Under the pieces are notes generated by a model. That model saw nothing but the letters and a program-made list of their open reading frames with translations, made no database searches and was not told the DNA's origin. A stretch of DNA of 16,869 bases from JBFWML01 sp050251635. Its GTDB lineage: Bacteria > Campylobacterota > Campylobacteria > Campylobacterales > SZUA-545. This document shows, piece after piece, positions 15,650 through 16,869 of this stretch (the stretch's first letter is position 1; every line of letters starts with the position of its first letter). A program made the translations under genes and the position numbers. The stretch spans positions 1 to 16,869 of the forward strand of contig JBFWML010000048.1 of NCBI GenBank assembly GCA_050251635.1, in the 5' to 3' direction.

Positions 15650-16130
15650 AATAGGTTTTGACGCCCGAAAGAAGCTGTTGGTAGATGACCTCAAAGGAGG
15701 AAGGGTTCACGCGGGTATCGCCGATCGCGGTGATAAAGTTGGTGTCCCGCGAAAAACGGGGCACAAGATGCAAATGGATATGCTCGGCAATCCCCGCGCC
15801 GCCGCATTCGCCCAGATTCATGCCGATATTCACTCCGTGCGCGCCGAAGTGCTCCTTCAAAAGCCGCACCCCTGACTGCGCCAGCAATGCAATATGCTGC
15901 CAGCTTTCGGCGGGCAGCGCCTCCAAGGCCGAAAGATGGGCATGGGGAATGATCATAAAGTGCCCCGGCGTGTAGGGATAGCGGTTCATCACGGCAAAGC
16001 AGTGTTCGTCGCGGTAAAGCACCTGATTGGCGGCATCTTCGCCGGGCGTTTGAGAAATACGGCAAAAAACGCACCCTTCGGCACGTTCGGTAAAATAGGC
16101 GCTCCGCCACGGGGCGTAAAGATGCTCCAC
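15633..16130 (-). CDS. HIT family nucleotide hydrolase
   Basis: Histidine-triad proteins hydrolyse or transfer nucleotides, for example diadenosine polyphosphates. The 165-residue protein starts MEHLYAPWR, a beginning common in bacterial FHIT/Ap4A-type HIT proteins. It has a CVFC pair (Cys20, Cys23) probably binding zinc, the strand YPYTPGHFMIIPHAH (51-65), and the triad EHIHLHLVPR with His117, His119 and His121. A hydrolase or phosphorylase acting on dinucleoside polyphosphates is the best guess; the true substrate is not known. It starts one base after the moaE stop, and its own end overlaps gluQRS, so it is an internal gene of the moaD-gluQRS operon. Nothing seems missing. Confidence 0.93.
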   Translation of the reverse strand: MEHLYAPWRSAYFTERAEGCVFCRISQTPGEDAANQVLYRDEHCFAVMNRYPYTPGHFMIIPHAHLSALEALPAESWQHIALLAQSGVRLLKEHFGAHGVNIGMNLGECGGAGIAEHIHLHLVPRFSRDTNFITAIGDTRVNPSSFEVIYQQLLSGVKTYFANPG

Positions 16131-16131
16131 C

Positions 16132-16572
16132 CTAGGCTTTCAGCAGTCCGCTACCCTCAAGGGCATGGCAACGATCGGCGGCAAAAACCCGCTTAGAGTC
16201 CCGCAGATCGTACTTCCAGATAGGCGCTTGCGCCTTAAAGTCCTCAACGAATTCATCAATCATTTCCAAGGCAACGCGGCGCTTGGGTGACCAGACCGCC
16301 GCGATATAGGAGGTGCAAAAAAGCGGCACATCCCCCTCGGAGTGCGCCATAGCCACTACCGCGTTTCTCGCGGCAGCCTTGAGCCTCCACCCCTCCAGCC
16401 ACTTTTCGAGAATGGGGCGGTACACATCAAAGCTCAACCCCTCGATCCCGTTTTCATCGCGGACGGTGCCGACAAAGGTGATATAGGCGCCGTAGTTTTT
16501 ACTCCGGCCCGATTCATACCATCGCCCGAGAATCTCGGCTACCGGCAGCGGCCCTTGATACAGCTCCAGCAT
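16132..16572 (-). CDS. moaE: Molybdopterin synthase catalytic subunit
   Basis: MoaE, with thiocarboxylated MoaD, inserts two sulfurs into cyclic pyranopterin monophosphate to form molybdopterin. The 146 residues include GAYITFVGTVRDEN (28-41), an AHSEGDVPL segment (76-84) corresponding to the usual HRxG region, WSPKRR (94-99) and APIWKYD (116-122), with Lys120 as the conserved active-site lysine. The ATG 16572 has GGAGG five bases upstream, and that ribosome site is formed by the two glycine codons at the end of moaD. The one-base gap to moaD ensures balanced synthesis of the two subunits. The organism therefore makes molybdenum or tungsten enzymes, such as nitrate reductase or formate dehydrogenase. 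Confidence 0.95.
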   Translation of the reverse strand: MLELYQGPLPVAEILGRWYESGRSKNYGAYITFVGTVRDENGIEGLSFDVYRPILEKWLEGWRLKAAARNAVVAMAHSEGDVPLFCTSYIAAVWSPKRRVALEMIDEFVEDFKAQAPIWKYDLRDSKRVFAADRCHALEGSGLLKA

Positions 16573-16573
16573 C

Positions 16574-16795
16574 TTAGCCTCCGCAGACCGGCGGCAGCAA
16601 CAAAACCCTGTCCCCGTCTTTGAGCAGGAGCGCGCGATCGGTCACCATCTCATCGTTGACGGCAATAGCGCTACTCGCCAGCCACGGAGCAAGCTGCGCG
16701 TCTTTGTTGAGGATGTCGGCCAATGCCTGCAGGCTAGAGGCCTCCACCTGCATCGCGGGGCGGCCGATGGGACCCATAAACTCAACCGTAACCAT
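16574..16795 (-). CDS. moaD: Molybdopterin synthase sulfur-carrier subunit
   Basis: MoaD is a ubiquitin-like sulfur carrier whose C-terminal Gly-Gly is adenylated and thiocarboxylated. The 73-residue product has the beta-grasp pattern and ends PPVCGG, keeping the essential di-glycine. It is a little shorter than E. coli MoaD (81). ATG 16795 is chosen over GTG 16801 because GGAAGGGG ends five bases before the ATG but directly abuts the GTG. It is the first gene of the moaD-moaE-HIT-gluQRS run, with a promoter just upstream. Confidence 0.93.
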   Translation of the reverse strand: MVTVEFMGPIGRPAMQVEASSLQALADILNKDAQLAPWLASSAIAVNDEMVTDRALLLKDGDRVLLLPPVCGG

Positions 16796-16823
16796 TCTCA
16801 CCCCTTCCGTTCATCTGGACACG

Positions 16824-16832
16824 ATGATAACA
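16824..16832 (-). promoter_or_regulatory. Extended -10 promoter of the moaD operon
   Basis: On the minus strand TGT-TATCAT (16832-16824) forms an extended -10 after TTT. It predicts an RNA start near 16817 and a leader of about 22 bases to the moaD ATG. The window ends 37 bases upstream, so the -35 region is just included, but no clear -35 is seen. Nothing else is recognised between 16833 and 16869. Confidence 0.5.
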
Positions 16833-16869
16833 AAGCGGTTATTTGGCGCTGGTTAAAACCGGGGTGTCG

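Noticed and set aside
1..16869. CRISPR arrays, tRNA or rRNA genes, insertion sequences
   Set aside because: No regularly spaced repeats, cloverleaf candidates, transposase frames or terminal inverted repeats were seen on either strand by eye.

Overview
The window is a piece of a Campylobacterota (epsilonproteobacterial) chromosome. The clearest sign is the uninterrupted run aroQ - M24 peptidase - folK - flhF - flhG - small membrane protein - fliA - fliM - fliY (7592-14754). This is the order I know from Helicobacter pylori and Campylobacter. The backbone is GC-rich for that phylum, so a free-living, motile, sulfur-oxidiser-like member is more likely than a host-adapted Campylobacter or Helicobacter; the genus cannot be read from this sequence.

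Layout. (1) 1-3100, minus strand: a distinctly AT-rich cassette of four tightly overlapping genes that runs off the left edge. In transcription order it holds a protein with a GPFS motif (phage-associated/SocA-like feel), a small PD-(D/E)XK nuclease, a 445-residue protein with a tRNA-guanine-transglycosylase-like CxCxxC zinc motif, and a SIR2-like NADase-type protein with a zinc ribbon. (2) 3112-6834, minus strand: a large GC-rich single-chain restriction-modification enzyme (N-terminal PD-(D/E)XK nuclease, adenine methylase, TaqI-type C-terminal domain). It is followed at once by the cassette, so all five genes may share a transcript. (3) 6933-7512, plus strand: a divergent DUF433/DUF5615 toxin-antitoxin pair. 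Together 1-7512 reads as a defence island lying against the conserved aroQ cluster.

(4) 7592-14754, plus strand: the nine-gene housekeeping/flagellar operon. It has a promoter at about 7546 and gaps of 14 nt or less, often ATGA-type overlaps. It combines shikimate and folate enzymes with the FlhF/FlhG pair that sets flagellar number and position, sigma-28, and the switch proteins FliM and FliY. A strong bidirectional hairpin terminator for this operon lies inside the convergent gluQRS coding sequence (14865-14907). (5) 14744-16795, minus strand: moaD - moaE - HIT hydrolase - gluQRS, a compact operon with an extended -10 promoter at 16824-16829. It combines molybdopterin synthase with a nucleotide hydrolase and the queuosine-tRNA(Asp) glutamylating enzyme.

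No tRNA, rRNA, CRISPR array or insertion sequence was seen. The most novel-looking element is the SIR2 / TGT-like / PD-(D/E)XK / GPFS-motif cassette, which I cannot match to a named defence system.
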